A stretch of 64,000 nucleotides of DNA, from the NCBI RefSeq assembly GCF_003667575.1, contig NZ_RCUY01000005.1:496001-560000 (forward strand), given 5' to 3'. Positions 35,403 to 43,297 of the stretch are shown here, in pieces. This DNA comes from Mycetocola lacteus (GTDB lineage: Bacteria > Actinomycetota > Actinomycetes > Actinomycetales > Microbacteriaceae). Each line of letters starts with the position of its first letter. Within the stretch, counting starts at the first letter, position 1. Under the pieces are notes generated by a model. That model saw nothing but the letters and a program-made list of their open reading frames with translations, ran no database searches and was not told the origin of the DNA. Position numbers and translations under genes: made by a program.

Positions 35403-35450
35403 AACGGCCCCGCACCGAGTTAGTGTCACTCGGACCACAACGGGGCCGTT
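35403..35450 (-). terminator. Terminator-like hairpin in the leader of the MFS gene
   Basis: Outer arms 35403-35412 and 35441-35450 are perfect; inside is a second stem, CCGAGT with ACTCGG (35415-35433). Read on the minus strand the structure is followed by TTTTTG. It lies after the LLM gene (stop 35584) and before the MFS start, so it is either the LLM terminator or an attenuator of the MFS gene. Confidence 0.65.
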
Positions 35451-35493
35451 CCTCACTTATGCCGCGAATTGCGGGTGATCACGCCGGGCGAGT

Positions 35494-35510
35494 GGTGACT
35501 TAGTGTCACC
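35494..35510. promoter_or_regulatory. Palindrome upstream of the MFS gene
   Basis: GGTGAC and GTCACC arms with a five-base centre. Its minus-strand core GTGACACTAA recurs in the loop region of the terminator-like hairpin at 35415-35433. Confidence 0.5.
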
Positions 35511-35583
35511 CCTGCACTAGTTAAAGTCATCTCAACAATAACTCGCGCCCGTGCTCGCCTCGGCGTGTCGCACGGGGTGTGCG

Positions 35584-36621
35584 CTAGCGATCCAGCAGAC
35601 GATCCGCCAGCAGTTCGAGTGTGCGAATCCGCGCCGGGGCGCTCTCAAGGTCGGTGGCCGAGTCCTCGGCGGTGGCCGGGGCGATCATGACCTCGTCCAC
35701 GCCGAAGCGGTCGGCGAGGGCCTGGATGCGGGACGCCACAGTGTCGGCGTCGCCGATGATCCAGTTCTGACGCATGCCCTCGACCACGCTCTGCTCGATC
35801 GGATCGAGCTCCACGGCGATCGCCTCGTCACGGGTGAGCCCCTTGGTCATGGGCTTATTGGTGCGCATCCGCGCCATCATGATCATCTGCGACAGCGCGC
35901 GCTCCTCCGCCTCCTGGGCGGTGTCGGCGGCCACCGCGGTCACGGTCATGAAGGTGCGCGGGGCCTCCTCGGCACCGGGACGGAACTCGCTGCGGTACAC
36001 CTGCATCGCCTGGTCCGGGACGGTTCCCCCGAAGTGGTTGGCAAACACGTAGGGCAAGCCCTGGGCGGCGGCGAGGCGGGCGGAGTAGTCGGAGGAGCCG
36101 AGCAGCCAGAGGTCCGGACTACTGGCAGCATCCGGGGTCGAACGCAGCCCGTACTCGCGGCCGCTGGAGAGCGATACCTCGATGCCGTCGCGCTCCAGCA
36201 GGCCCTGAATCTCCTGGATCGAACGCGGGAACGTGTTCACATCGCTGGTTGCACCCGAGCGGTTGAGTACGGCGGTGACCACCGGGTCGCTGCCGGGCGC
36301 CCGGCCGATGCCCAGGTCGATCCGGTTCGGATAGGCGGCCTCCAGCAGGGCAAACTGCTCGGCCACCACGAGCGGTGCGTGGTTGGGCAGCATCACGCCG
36401 CCCGAGCCGACCCGGATGCGCTCGGTCTGCGCGGCGATCAGGCCGATCAGCACCGGCGGATTGGTGGATGCCACCGAGGGCATGTTGTGGTGTTCGGCCA
36501 GCCAGTAGCGGGTAAAGCCCGCGGCGTCGGCCCAGCGGGCCACCGATCCCACGGCTCGAAGTGCCTGAGAGGTGGTCTGACCCGTGCGTACCGCCACCAG
36601 ATCCAGAATTGAAAGTTTCAC
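35584..36621 (-). CDS. LLM-class flavin-dependent oxidoreductase (MsnO8-like)
   Basis: A 345-residue bacterial-luciferase-like TIM-barrel protein: VKLSILDLVAVRTGQT, FTRYWLAEHHNMPSVASTNPPVLIG, IRVGSGGVMLPNHAPLVVAEQF and RIDLGIGRAPGSDP in order. PYVFANHFGG in the middle is typical of the MsnO8 subgroup. It uses reduced flavin or F420; substrate unknown. Start GTG 36621 with GAAGGGA six bases upstream. The open frame extending to 36882 overlaps the divergent MFS gene and is not used. Unlike the LLM at 26.7 kb it has no reductase partner beside it. Confidence 0.9.
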   Translation of the reverse strand: MKLSILDLVAVRTGQTTSQALRAVGSVARWADAAGFTRYWLAEHHNMPSVASTNPPVLIGLIAAQTERIRVGSGGVMLPNHAPLVVAEQFALLEAAYPNRIDLGIGRAPGSDPVVTAVLNRSGATSDVNTFPRSIQEIQGLLERDGIEVSLSSGREYGLRSTPDAASSPDLWLLGSSDYSARLAAAQGLPYVFANHFGGTVPDQAMQVYRSEFRPGAEEAPRTFMTVTAVAADTAQEAEERALSQMIMMARMRTNKPMTKGLTRDEAIAVELDPIEQSVVEGMRQNWIIGDADTVASRIQALADRFGVDEVMIAPATAEDSATDLESAPARIRTLELLADRLLDR

Positions 36622-36773
36622 TGCCGTCCCTTCGTATGTGCGCGACCCTCGCGAACCACACCCTCGGTATAAGCCGGGGCTTGCACCCGAAATTCCCGGT
36701 TGGGCAAAGCCGCCGCGATATCCACCGTGACACGCCACCGCGGTGTGTCCGGGCAGCGGACTAGGCTTACCCC
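36622..36773. promoter_or_regulatory. Divergent promoter region, LLM / MFS
   Basis: It holds TAGGCT (36762-36767), six bases before the MFS ATG, and a CACCGCGGTG palindrome (36736-36745) close to the expected -35 position. On the minus strand TATACC near 36666-36671 may be the -10 of the LLM gene. Confidence 0.4.
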
Positions 36774-38186
36774 ATGCCCGCGGATCCACAGACCTCCCCC
36801 ATCCCCCTGCCCACCGAAACCGGTCAGGATCCGCTGCCGCACACCCCCGGCTCCCCCAACGACCCCCACGAAGATGCCCCACATAAGCACCGCGGCATCT
36901 TCCTGGACCTGGAACCGCTGCGCTTCAGCCCGGCGTTCGCCCGGCTCTGGGCGGGCTCGGCGATCACCGCCATCGGCGGTCAGCTGACCATCGTTGCCGT
37001 GGGCCTGCACATCTTCGATCTGACCCACGACACCTTCGCGGTGGCCCTGGTGGGTGTGGTGGCGCTGGTTCCGATGATCATCTTTGGGCTCTACGGCGGC
37101 ATGCTCGCCGACGCGGTGGACCGCCGTAAACTCGCGCTCGCCGCAGCCTCGGTGACGTGGGTGTCCACCGCGATCATCGCGATTCTCGCCTGGACCGGTT
37201 CGACCACCGTGTGGCCGCTGTACGTCCTCACCACCCTCAACGCGGTCTCCTCGACCGTGGTGGGCACCTCGCGGGCGGCGATCCTCCCCCGCATCCTGCC
37301 CGCCCGACTACTGCCCGCGGCCTCGGCGCTCGGCGGTATCTCGATGGGGGCCGCGGTGACCGTGGGGCCGATGCTCGCGGGCGTGCTGGTCGCGACCGTC
37401 GGGGTGCCGTGGACCTACACGCTGGATCTGGTGCTGTTCCTCGCCGCGTTCTGGGGCATTGCCTCGCTTCCGGCGATCGTGCCCGATGGAGCCTCGCGCC
37501 GGCTGCCGGGGCTGTCGAGCCTGGTGGACGGATGGAACTTCCTGCGTACGGCCCCGAACGTCCGCGCCTCGTTTGTGATCGACATCATCGCGATGACCTT
37601 TGGCCAGCCGCGCGTGATCTTCCCCGCGGTGGGCGCGTTCCTGCTGGGTGGCGGACCGATCACCGTGGGTGTGCTGACCGCGGCGTCCGCGGTGGGAACG
37701 CTGATCAGCAGCGTGTTCTCGGGACCGCTGGGGCGTGTGCGCTATCAGGGGCGCGCGATCGCCTGGGCCGTCGCCGCCTACGGTGCCTGTATCGGTCTGT
37801 TCGGGCTGGTGCTCGGTGTGGTGACCTGGACCGGCAACGCGCGCGTGGGCGACCTGTTCGCGGATGCCTACATCCCGGGGCTGGTTTTCGCCGCGCTAGC
37901 GCTGGCCGGATCCGGTGCCGCCGACAATGTTTCGGCGATCTTCCGCAGCACGCTGCTCCAGTCGGCGGTGCCCGACGGGGTCCGGGGACGACTCCAGGGC
38001 CTGTTCACCGTGGTGGTGACCGGCGGTCCGCGCCTCGGCGACCTCTACATGGGCATCATGGCCTCGCTCCTGCTGGCCTGGGCCCCGCCGCTGGTGGGCG
38101 GCGTGGTCATCATCGCGCTGGTCTATGTACTGGTGGCCACCCAGCGGAGCTTCCGTCATTACGACGCGCTTCACCCGGTGCCCTAG
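36774..38186 (+). CDS. MFS exporter (EntS/MFS_3-like)
   Basis: A 470-residue transporter with a 45-residue Pro-rich hydrophilic head, then 12 helices. The beginning LRFSPAFARLWAGSAITAIGGQLTIVAVGLHIFDLT and loop motif GGMLADAVDRRKLALA (shown in blocks) match the enterobactin-exporter-like MFS_3 group. TLLQSAVPDGVRGRLQGLFTVVVTGGPRLGDL in helix 10-11 is likewise typical. Probably a drug or siderophore exporter; substrate unknown. No ribosome site is visible and TAGGCT lies six bases before the ATG, so translation is probably leaderless. Confidence 0.9.
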   Translation: MPADPQTSPIPLPTETGQDPLPHTPGSPNDPHEDAPHKHRGIFLDLEPLRFSPAFARLWAGSAITAIGGQLTIVAVGLHIFDLTHDTFAVALVGVVALVPMIIFGLYGGMLADAVDRRKLALAAASVTWVSTAIIAILAWTGSTTVWPLYVLTTLNAVSSTVVGTSRAAILPRILPARLLPAASALGGISMGAAVTVGPMLAGVLVATVGVPWTYTLDLVLFLAAFWGIASLPAIVPDGASRRLPGLSSLVDGWNFLRTAPNVRASFVIDIIAMTFGQPRVIFPAVGAFLLGGGPITVGVLTAASAVGTLISSVFSGPLGRVRYQGRAIAWAVAAYGACIGLFGLVLGVVTWTGNARVGDLFADAYIPGLVFAALALAGSGAADNVSAIFRSTLLQSAVPDGVRGRLQGLFTVVVTGGPRLGDLYMGIMASLLLAWAPPLVGGVVIIALVYVLVATQRSFRHYDALHPVP

Positions 38187-38218
38187 CGCCTTTACATAAC
38201 GGGTGAAAGAATTGGGGT

Positions 38219-39253
38219 ATGACTACGGAAAGCATGCTCCCGTTGAACCAGCGGATCACCGCACCCACCCAGCTCTCGCTGCCCATCGGCTTCGAGGGCG
38301 TCACCTGGCGTCCGGCCACCAGTGCCGACCTGCCCGCGATCCTGAAACTCGATCGCGCCGTGGAGGCCGTGGACGATCCGCGCCACGTCACCACGTTGGA
38401 AGCCCTCACCGTGGACTTTGCCGCCTCGGGTTTTGATCCCGAACACGATTCCCTGCTCGCCGAAACCACCGACGGCACAGTTGTCGCCTACGGCACCTCC
38501 CACGCCGAGCCCGAGGCCAGCAGCGTGGTCAAGGCGCATATTCCGGGATCCGTGCATCCCGATCACCGCGGCCGCGGACTCGGTACCGCGCTGCTCGACT
38601 GGCAGGAGGCTCGCGCCGCGCAGCATCTGGCAGCCTCCGAGCTGAGCGTGCCCGGGTGGTTCTCCACCGGGGCCTCCGAACACGCGACGAGCCCGCGCGG
38701 TTTCCTCACCTCTCGCGGGTACGGGGAACGGCGCTGGTGGATGGAACTCACCCGAGACCTGAGCGCGCCCATCCCCGAGCTGCCGCTGCACGCGGATGTT
38801 CGACTGGAATCGCTGACCGATAATCTCTCCGAGGCCACCCGACTGGCCTTCAACGACTCGTTCCGCGATCACTGGGGATCCCAGCCGACCAATCAGGAGG
38901 ACTGGGAGAAATACGGTTCGGTCTCGACGCTGCGCGGGGACCTGTCGGCGCTCGCGGTCACCCCCGAGAACGAGGTGGCCGCGCTGGTCATCGTCTCTGT
39001 GGATCCCGCCCAGTGGGAGGCCGCCGGCTACACCTACGGCTACATCGACCTGGTCGCGACCCGGCGCGACTGGCGCGGTAAGGGCCTGGCCAAGTCGCTG
39101 CTGGCCCAGGTACTGCGCAACCTGAAGGCCGAGGGCCTCGAACGCGCCGCCCTGGATGTGGATTCGGAGAGCCCCACCGGTGCCCTCCGCCTCTACCAGT
39201 CGGTCGGGTTCGCCCCCGAGGCAAAATCGGTTTCGCTGGTACGCGAGTTCTAA
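38219..39253 (+). CDS. Tandem GNAT acetyltransferase
   Basis: A 344-residue protein with two GNAT domains. The first (residues 20-165) contains VHPDHRGRGLGTALLDWQEARA, the acetyl-CoA loop, and SRGYGERRWWMEL. The second (residues 180-344) contains VATRRDWRGKGLAKSLLAQVLRN and ALDVDSESPTGALRLYQSVGF. Two-domain actinobacterial GNATs include mycothiol synthase (MshD), but this one lacks enough diagnostic features for me to claim that. It follows the MFS gene by 32 bases. AAGAAT lies six bases before the ATG. Confidence 0.88.
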   Translation: MTTESMLPLNQRITAPTQLSLPIGFEGVTWRPATSADLPAILKLDRAVEAVDDPRHVTTLEALTVDFAASGFDPEHDSLLAETTDGTVVAYGTSHAEPEASSVVKAHIPGSVHPDHRGRGLGTALLDWQEARAAQHLAASELSVPGWFSTGASEHATSPRGFLTSRGYGERRWWMELTRDLSAPIPELPLHADVRLESLTDNLSEATRLAFNDSFRDHWGSQPTNQEDWEKYGSVSTLRGDLSALAVTPENEVAALVIVSVDPAQWEAAGYTYGYIDLVATRRDWRGKGLAKSLLAQVLRNLKAEGLERAALDVDSESPTGALRLYQSVGFAPEAKSVSLVREF

Positions 39254-39262
39254 ATCACACAG

Positions 39263-39300
39263 AGGACAGGCCCGGGTTCTGATGAGCCCGGGCCTGTTCT
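39263..39300. terminator. Bidirectional terminator, GNAT / toxin operon
   Basis: Fourteen-base arms with one mismatch (39263-39276 with 39287-39300) and a ten-base loop, between convergent stops at 39253 and 39304. Confidence 0.8.
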
Positions 39301-39303
39301 TGC

Positions 39304-40359
39304 CTAGTCTCCGGTGGGAAGCCGACGCAGGTGAAAGCCATCGGGCAGACGGTCGGTCTGGGTGTAGTACCGAAAGATCTCGAAAGCTTCGGCCGAGGTG
39401 AACAGCTCACCGGGGAAGACCTCGATCCATCCCGGTCCCCCGCTGAGTGCCAGGCTCAGCGGCGGCGCACCCTCAAAATAATCCCCAAAGAACTGGGGAT
39501 CGGTGCGGCCGATCGCCACCAGATGCGTCGCGCCGTCGGCATCCACCAGGCGCGCATAGAGGGCCAGCGCGTTGGCGGTGCCCAGGGCGGCAAGATAGCG
39601 CGGTCCGTGAAAATCCGGGTCGATCGGGCGCAACGGCTGCTCGGGCTCGTTGCGCCGCAGCCGGAATCCCCAGCGCCAGCCACCATCAAGCTTCTCCAGT
39701 CCGAACCCGATCTTGTCTTCGGGAGCGAGGCCCGGGCCATCGATGGGCTCCTCGGCTTCCGCGTTGGTCTGTACCCAGTGTGAAGTGGTCGAGGCCTCGG
39801 GTTCCCGCCCGCGCGCCAGCTCAAACTGGCGCTGAGGATCCGGGCGGATGGTGTGCGACTCCACCACCTCGGGGGCACCCTCCACGCGTGGCCACCGTAC
39901 CTCCCGGAGCAGGAACCCATCGGGGATCCACCCGGTGGCAATGTAGTGGGAGTACACCACCGCGGCCTCCTCGGCCTCAAACACCTCGTGGGCATACACG
40001 CTGGTGCCGCCGTTGCCCCCGAAAAACGAGAGGTCTGTATCGGGTTCCCCGCGATAGCGGCCGCCGCGGTGTCCCAGCAGATACTGCCGCGCCCGACCCT
40101 CATCATCCACAAACCGAATGTCGATGCTCAGCCGTGCACGCGCGCCGCCGCTCTGCAGAAAGGCGGCGGTCTCGGTCCCCCAGATCAGGTCCAGATAGTG
40201 GACACCGGGTGGGCGGCGAAACAGCAGGATCGTAGACTGGTCGTCGCCGTCGAGGCGGCGCAGCAGGCGCCGAATCTCGTCGCCGAGGGGCTGAACTCGG
40301 TCGCTGAGGACTGCGGTATCCACCGCGTTGGACTTAGTCAGGTGGGTGAAGTGGCTCAT
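39304..40359 (-). CDS. Candidate immunity protein, double-domain form
   Basis: A 351-residue cytosolic protein made of two related domains. Domain 1 (about residues 22-155) aligns along its length with the 167-residue protein encoded just upstream: DEIRRLLRRLDGDDQS, GVHYLDL, FLQSGGARARLSIDIRFVDD, HEVFEAEEAAVVYSHYIATGWIPDGFLLR. Domain 2 (about 225-351) repeats the signature end: VFPGELFTSAEAFEIF then RYYTQTDRLPDGFHLR. The pattern 'EA...Y..T...P....LR' resembles Imm1-type immunity proteins by eye. ATG 40359 overlaps the upstream stop (ATGA). Last gene of the toxin operon. Confidence 0.7.
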   Translation of the reverse strand: MSHFTHLTKSNAVDTAVLSDRVQPLGDEIRRLLRRLDGDDQSTILLFRRPPGVHYLDLIWGTETAAFLQSGGARARLSIDIRFVDDEGRARQYLLGHRGGRYRGEPDTDLSFFGGNGGTSVYAHEVFEAEEAAVVYSHYIATGWIPDGFLLREVRWPRVEGAPEVVESHTIRPDPQRQFELARGREPEASTTSHWVQTNAEAEEPIDGPGLAPEDKIGFGLEKLDGGWRWGFRLRRNEPEQPLRPIDPDFHGPRYLAALGTANALALYARLVDADGATHLVAIGRTDPQFFGDYFEGAPPLSLALSGGPGWIEVFPGELFTSAEAFEIFRYYTQTDRLPDGFHLRRLPTGD

Positions 40360-40859
40360 GGTGTGCTCCCCTGGGTGTGGTGGGTGGAATGTTGTGGGTC
40401 CAGCGGCCGTAACACGTAGTCAGCAGGAACCCGATCGGTTTGGAAATAGTGGTCGTAGATGTCCGCGGCCTCCGCCGCATCAAACACCTCACTCGGATAG
40501 ACCCGGACCGCCGCCTCGTTTGACCGGTACGGAATCGAGACGGTGGGTTCCCCCGCATAGTCACCGTTCGGGTGTCCCACGGCATAGCGCCGGGCGATCC
40601 CGTCGTCCTCGATGAATCTCACCTCGATGACCATCGCCTGGGCGCTTCCCGCGCTCTGCAGATACGCCTGCGGAAATCGATCGAGATCGATGTCCATGAG
40701 GTGCACCCCCTCGGGCGCACGCCACAGCGAAAACGCCCAGCGGGTGTCACCGTCCAGCAGATCAAGGAATCGTCGAATCTGTGCGGCGTACGGCCTGCTG
40801 ATGCTGGTGAGCGGTCCGACGGAAGCGCCGTTTGTGGTGACCAGATGTGTATCGTTCAT
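40356..40859 (-). CDS. Candidate immunity protein, single-domain form
   Basis: A 167-residue soluble, acidic protein with no signal peptide. It contains AAQIRRFLDLLDGDTRW, GVHLMDIDLDRFPQAYLQSAGS, VIEVRFIEDDGIARRYAVGH and VYPSEVFDAAEAADIYDHYFQTDRVPADYVLR (last shown here as a continuous motif region near residues 118-150). Its start codon lies two bases after the toxin stop, the usual place for the cognate immunity gene. The next gene encodes a doubled version of the same domain. Immunity function is inferred from position and size; a resemblance to Imm1 is by eye only. Confidence 0.72.
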   Translation of the reverse strand: MNDTHLVTTNGASVGPLTSISRPYAAQIRRFLDLLDGDTRWAFSLWRAPEGVHLMDIDLDRFPQAYLQSAGSAQAMVIEVRFIEDDGIARRYAVGHPNGDYAGEPTVSIPYRSNEAAVRVYPSEVFDAAEAADIYDHYFQTDRVPADYVLRPLDPQHSTHHTQGSTP

Positions 40860-40861
40860 GA

Positions 40862-42082
40862 TTACGGAACCCGTTTCAAGATAACGCCGATGATTTTGAT
40901 GGTGGCCCCGTTCAGGGTCGCGGTGGCCGGGGAACCCGGGCTGACGATGCCATCAAAAATCCGCTGGCTGGACGTCAACCGGGCACCGCCGCTCTTGACC
41001 TCTATTGCCGTATAGGTGCCGTCGGCATTCCGAATCAGCCCGTCGTAGTAGCGACCGTTGGGGTTGCCCCCGGGCACCGTCGAGCGGATCTTCTGATCGA
41101 TCACGTCCGCACCCTGGTCCACTCCGACCTCAGCGAGCCCCTGACGCTCCTTATCGCTTGCTGGGCCATTTGCCCCGCCGTTTTTGCCGGTGTAATGTCC
41201 GGCCTCGTCGCGCTTATCACCGCGGTCGATGCCCGAGCTCTCCCAGATCACAACTCCGGCGCTGCCGGTTGCGTCGGTCACCAGGGTGCCGATGCCGGCG
41301 CCGATCAGGCCCGCTCCGGCCCCGATTGCTCCGGCCGAGACGATGTTCAACGGGATTCCCCCCACCGCCCCGATGCCGGTGGCATCCAGGGCACCGCCCC
41401 CGACCTCCCCGGCGATCCCCACCACGAGCAAACCGAGTCCGATCCCCGCCTCGGTGAGCGCCGCCGGGTCCGACATGGCTGCATTACCCACCGAGCCCAG
41501 CGCGTTGACGCCGTCACGGAGGCCACTCAGCATCATCTCGCCGACGAGGCCCCCGGCCGCCGTAAGCGCGGGCCAAAAGGTGTCGGCCGAGGCCACCCGG
41601 TCGGCGAGACCGGTCAGGGTTCGGGCGCAGATGTCGGCGTCCTCGGCGACGCGCGCCTGGATGTCATCGAGCAGTGCCTGCGCCTCGTCATCGGGAGCTG
41701 GCTCGGTCGGCTGCGGCGCAGCTTCCGGGGCGGCGGCCGCCTGCGCCGCGGTCCACGCGTCGATCGCATCCCACACCCGCGCGCGTGCCCATTCCAGGGT
41801 GTCGGTGTATTGTTCAAGCGCGTTCGCCCCGGCCGCGGTCTGTGTTTCGGCGGCACGCCAGCGCCGGGGATACGGCGCAAACTTGGCGGTGAAGGCGTCC
41901 GCCGACTCCCCCTCCCATACGTCCTCGGTGCTGATTCGCTCCAGGAGCGCGGCCGTTTCTCCGGCCGAGGTCGCGTGGGTCCGCCAGTTCTCGATGACCC
42001 GGCGCAGTCCCGCCGGGTCTCCGGGGATCAGGACCTCGGGGTCTCGGGATTCGGCGAGCGTGACCCCCAGCCGGTCAGACAC
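40862..42082 (-). CDS. WXG-type polymorphic toxin with PD-(D/E)XK nuclease-like C-terminus
   Basis: A 406-residue protein in three parts. Residues 1-135 are a helical ESX-like head with a true WXG motif (W56-E57-G58 in DVWEGESADAF). Residues about 165-280 are glycine- and alanine-rich and hydrophobic (GIGLGLLVVGIAGEVGGG, AGAIGAGAGLIGAGIGTLV). Residues about 285-406 are a polar tail with NGRYYDGLIRNADGTY and TAIEVKSGGARLTSSQRIFD: Asp, then Glu-x-Lys on the next strand, then a Gln-helix, the restriction-endonuclease-fold pattern. Probably exported by a type VII system and acting on nucleic acid. GTG 42082 overlaps the upstream stop by one base. Confidence 0.8.
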   Translation of the reverse strand: MSDRLGVTLAESRDPEVLIPGDPAGLRRVIENWRTHATSAGETAALLERISTEDVWEGESADAFTAKFAPYPRRWRAAETQTAAGANALEQYTDTLEWARARVWDAIDAWTAAQAAAAPEAAPQPTEPAPDDEAQALLDDIQARVAEDADICARTLTGLADRVASADTFWPALTAAGGLVGEMMLSGLRDGVNALGSVGNAAMSDPAALTEAGIGLGLLVVGIAGEVGGGALDATGIGAVGGIPLNIVSAGAIGAGAGLIGAGIGTLVTDATGSAGVVIWESSGIDRGDKRDEAGHYTGKNGGANGPASDKERQGLAEVGVDQGADVIDQKIRSTVPGGNPNGRYYDGLIRNADGTYTAIEVKSGGARLTSSQRIFDGIVSPGSPATATLNGATIKIIGVILKRVP

Positions 42083-42603
42083 TAGCCCCGCCGCCCCGAG
42101 GAGTCTTCGCCCGCGGTACCGGGGACCGTGGCTCCGGAGTTGGCGGCACCGGGCGCAGCGGTACCGGGCACCGCGATGCCCGGCGTAAATGGTGAGCGCC
42201 CGCCCTGATCTGCCGGTACCCCCGCCGGCGCTCCCGGTGCGCGCGAAAGCTGCGGGCCCCGAAGCGGCGGGCTCTGAAGCAGCGGGCTCTGAAGCAGCGG
42301 GCCCTGAAACACCGGCCCCTGAAGGATCGCTCGCACCGATCTGTCCACGGCCTGTTCGTGGGTGTCGAAGTGCTCGGCCGTCAGCAGGATGCGTCCGCGG
42401 AACTCCTCGGCATCGGCTCGCAGCCGGGCCAAATCTTCGGTAAACGTCCGGGCAAAACGTGCACCGGCGCGGGTGAGGTCGAGGTCTCCGCCGCGCGCAG
42501 GGATCGCGAATTCGCCGTCCGCGACCGCCGCGGCATCACCGATTCTGGTGCCCAGGTTTTTGATCCCCGCGGCGTCGATATGGATGCGCTGTGCCATACT
42601 CAT
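42082..42603 (-). CDS. ESX/WXG100-like partner protein with proline-rich repeat tail
   Basis: A 173-residue protein. Residues 1-95 are helical and resemble a WXG100-size secretion partner (MAQRIHIDAAGIKNLGTRI, FARTFTEDLARLRADAEEF) although the W-x-G itself is missing. The tail is Pro/Gly/Ala-rich and opens with five near-identical five-residue units of the form LLQSP (region 42254-42328). ATG 42603 follows GGGAGG at six bases. First gene of the toxin operon and translationally coupled to the toxin. It probably pairs with the toxin head for export; this is inference. Confidence 0.7.
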   Translation of the reverse strand: MSMAQRIHIDAAGIKNLGTRIGDAAAVADGEFAIPARGGDLDLTRAGARFARTFTEDLARLRADAEEFRGRILLTAEHFDTHEQAVDRSVRAILQGPVFQGPLLQSPLLQSPPLRGPQLSRAPGAPAGVPADQGGRSPFTPGIAVPGTAAPGAANSGATVPGTAGEDSSGRRG

Positions 42604-42723
42604 CACCACCCTCCCTGGAATCAGAGTAGGGACCGGTATGGCATCAGGGAACCCAGATAACCCTGGGCATCTGCTTGATGTTCAAGCGCGGAGAACCGCG
42701 TGCGGCGAAGGCCCCGGACACAC

Positions 42724-42757
42724 AAAACGAGCCCCGCCCGAAGGCGAGGCTCGTTTT
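42724..42757 (-). terminator. Terminator downstream of apt
   Basis: Outer arms 42724-42733 and 42748-42757 are perfect with A/T ends, and an inner CGCC/GGCG stem extends the hairpin. It isolates apt from the toxin operon. Confidence 0.8.
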
Positions 42758-42770
42758 GAGGGTGAAAACC

Positions 42771-43292
42771 CTATTCGCTCATGATCGCGTGCAGCGGGTA
42801 ACCCGCCAGACGCTCCCGACCGGTCATATCGGCCAGTTCCAGCACCAGACCAAACCCGGCAACCACGTAGCCGGCGCGCTCAATCAGGCGGCCGGACGCG
42901 TGGCAGGAGCCACCGGTTGCGAGCACATCATCGAGGATGAGTACCCGGCTGCCCTCGGGCAGCTGCCCGGGGCGCAGTTCAAGCGACGCGGTGCCGTACT
43001 CCAGCTGGTAATCCTCGCGGATCACCTCACCGGGCAGCTTGCCGGCCTTACGCACCGCAATCAGCGGGGTGTTGGTGGCGTAGGCAAGCGCCGAGGACAG
43101 CAGGAATCCGCGGGCTTCCACACCGGCTACCGCATCGAACTGGCCGGCAAAGTGCTCGGCAAACTCGTCGATGACCGCGCGGAACGCGTCCGCGTGGCTG
43201 AAGACCGGGGTGAGGTCACGAAACAGGATACCCGGCTTGGGAAAGTCGGGAATGGTGACGCTGTGCGCGAGCACCAGATCGGCGGCGGTCAA
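42771..43292 (-). CDS. apt: Adenine phosphoribosyltransferase
   Basis: Apt salvages adenine to AMP with PRPP. The 173-residue protein has IPDFPKPGILFRDLTP at the N-terminus, GVEARGFLLSSALAYA, the RKAGKLPG loop and the PRPP motif VLILDDVLATGGS. I start it at TTG 43292, five bases after the FKBP stop, because the product then has normal family length; no ATG exists and a longer frame runs through the FKBP gene. The pairing with the isomerase gene suggests a shared transcript. Confidence 0.9.
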   Translation of the reverse strand: MTAADLVLAHSVTIPDFPKPGILFRDLTPVFSHADAFRAVIDEFAEHFAGQFDAVAGVEARGFLLSSALAYATNTPLIAVRKAGKLPGEVIREDYQLEYGTASLELRPGQLPEGSRVLILDDVLATGGSCHASGRLIERAGYVVAGFGLVLELADMTGRERLAGYPLHAIMSE

Positions 43293-43297
43293 GGTGC

